Assembly: GCA_025454075.1 (NCBI GenBank)
Contig: JALOPD010000186.1
Span: 1 to 6,845 of the forward strand
Direction: 5' to 3'
DNA: 6,845 bases
From: Desulfobacterales bacterium
GTDB lineage: Bacteria > Desulfobacterota > Desulfobacteria > Desulfobacterales > UBA2174_A
The notes under the pieces are model-generated. The model saw only the letters and a program-made list of their open reading frames with translations. It was not told the origin of the DNA and ran no database searches. Positions 6,578 through 6,845 of the stretch are shown one piece after another (the first letter of the stretch is position 1; each line of letters opens with the position of its first letter). Position numbers and translations under genes: made by a program.

Positions 6578-6619
6578 GCTTCGTCTGCGCTGCGCGCCGT
6601 ATCCGGCTGCCGACGAAGC
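6578..6619 (+). repeat. Inverted repeat in the leader of the P5C dehydrogenase gene
   Basis: GCTTCGTC (6578-6585) and GACGAAGC (6612-6619) are perfect eight-base arms separated by 26 bases, with further partial pairing inside (GC 6587-6588 with GC 6609-6610). It ends eight bases before the ribosome-binding site AAGGAG (6627-6632). It could be a leader-mRNA hairpin, an operator, or the outer part of the adjacent REP-like region. Confidence 0.3.
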
Positions 6620-6645
6620 CGTCCGAAAGGAGCTTGAAAGTTGTC

Positions 6646-6845
6646 ATGTTGAACGCTGCCATAACCATCGAACCGCCCCAAAACGAGACCACGCTGTCCT
6701 ACGCCCCGGGAAGCCCGGAACGGCGCCGGATATCCTCCGCGCTGAACGATCTCAGAAGCCGGGAAATCGAAATTCCGTTGATCATCGGCGGCCGTGAGAT
6801 CAGGACCGGCCAGACGGCCGCGTGCGCCGTGCCCCATGACCACCG
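6646..6845 (+). CDS. Delta-1-pyrroline-5-carboxylate dehydrogenase (L-glutamate semialdehyde dehydrogenase), N-terminal part
   Basis: The first 66 residues of a gene cut by the window edge. The peptide carries the N-terminal signature of P5C dehydrogenases of the ALDH4/PruA type: NETTLSYAPGSPERR (13-27), then IPLIIGGREIRTGQTA (44-59) and the PHDH that leads into the Rossmann domain. The enzyme oxidises glutamate semialdehyde to glutamate with NAD+ in proline breakdown. ATG 6646 is chosen because it opens the conserved reading frame. AAGGAG at 6627-6632 is 13 bases away, rather far, and the in-frame TTG at 6634 is too close to it. The REP-like pair and a 182-base gap separate it from fdhA, so it probably has its own promoter and no functional link to the cluster. 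The catalytic part lies beyond the window, so whether a proline dehydrogenase domain is fused cannot be seen. Confidence 0.8.
   Translation, partial: MLNAAITIEPPQNETTLSYAPGSPERRRISSALNDLRSREIEIPLIIGGREIRTGQTAACAVPHDH

Noticed and set aside
1..6845. CRISPR arrays, tRNA or rRNA genes
   Set aside because: No regularly spaced direct repeats and no tRNA-like or rRNA-like segments were seen on reading through the window.

Overview
The window reads as GC-rich bacterial chromosome, probably from an anaerobic Desulfobacterota-type organism (sulfate reducer or syntroph). This is inferred from gene content: a selenocysteine formate dehydrogenase with a ferredoxin/NuoG-like front end, a Psr/Phs-type molybdopterin oxidoreductase without Tat signal, an FmdE-domain protein and a ModE-like regulator. 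Species cannot be fixed from the sequence. All genes lie on the plus strand.

Layout. Positions 1-286 have no convincing intact gene: an AT-rich stretch with an operator-like dyad (61-88), a possible coding remnant (about 86-202) and the leader of the first gene. 287-640 encodes a small DNA-binding protein with only the N-terminal winged helix of ModE. After a 171-base gap with a possible promoter comes 812-1426, an FmdE-domain zinc-ribbon protein, whose stop overlaps the start of 1423-3510 (ATGA), a cytoplasmic molybdopterin/4Fe-4S oxidoreductase of the polysulfide/thiosulfate reductase class. A 175-base gap (3511-3685) holds an unused Shine-Dalgarno sequence, a strong terminator-like hairpin and a palindrome. 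3686-6463 is a 925-residue formate dehydrogenase alpha subunit. It is read through an in-frame TGA at 4817-4819 as selenocysteine, directed by a SECIS hairpin at 4830-4850. The gap after it (6464-6645) carries a REP-like inverted pair and a leader hairpin. 6646 to the end is the start of a delta-1-pyrroline-5-carboxylate dehydrogenase, probably a separate transcription unit.

How it may work together (inference). The ModE-like protein could control the cluster. The FmdE protein is translationally coupled to the Psr-like enzyme and may be its metal-handling or maturation partner. The formate dehydrogenase would oxidise formate (or reduce CO2) in the cytoplasm and pass electrons through its chain of iron-sulfur clusters. 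Neither the usual NuoE/NuoF-like partners of such formate dehydrogenases nor the PsrB/PsrC partners of Psr enzymes are present in the window. The two bisMGD enzymes plus FmdE may therefore form a soluble redox module of unknown partner; this is the best candidate here for something undescribed.
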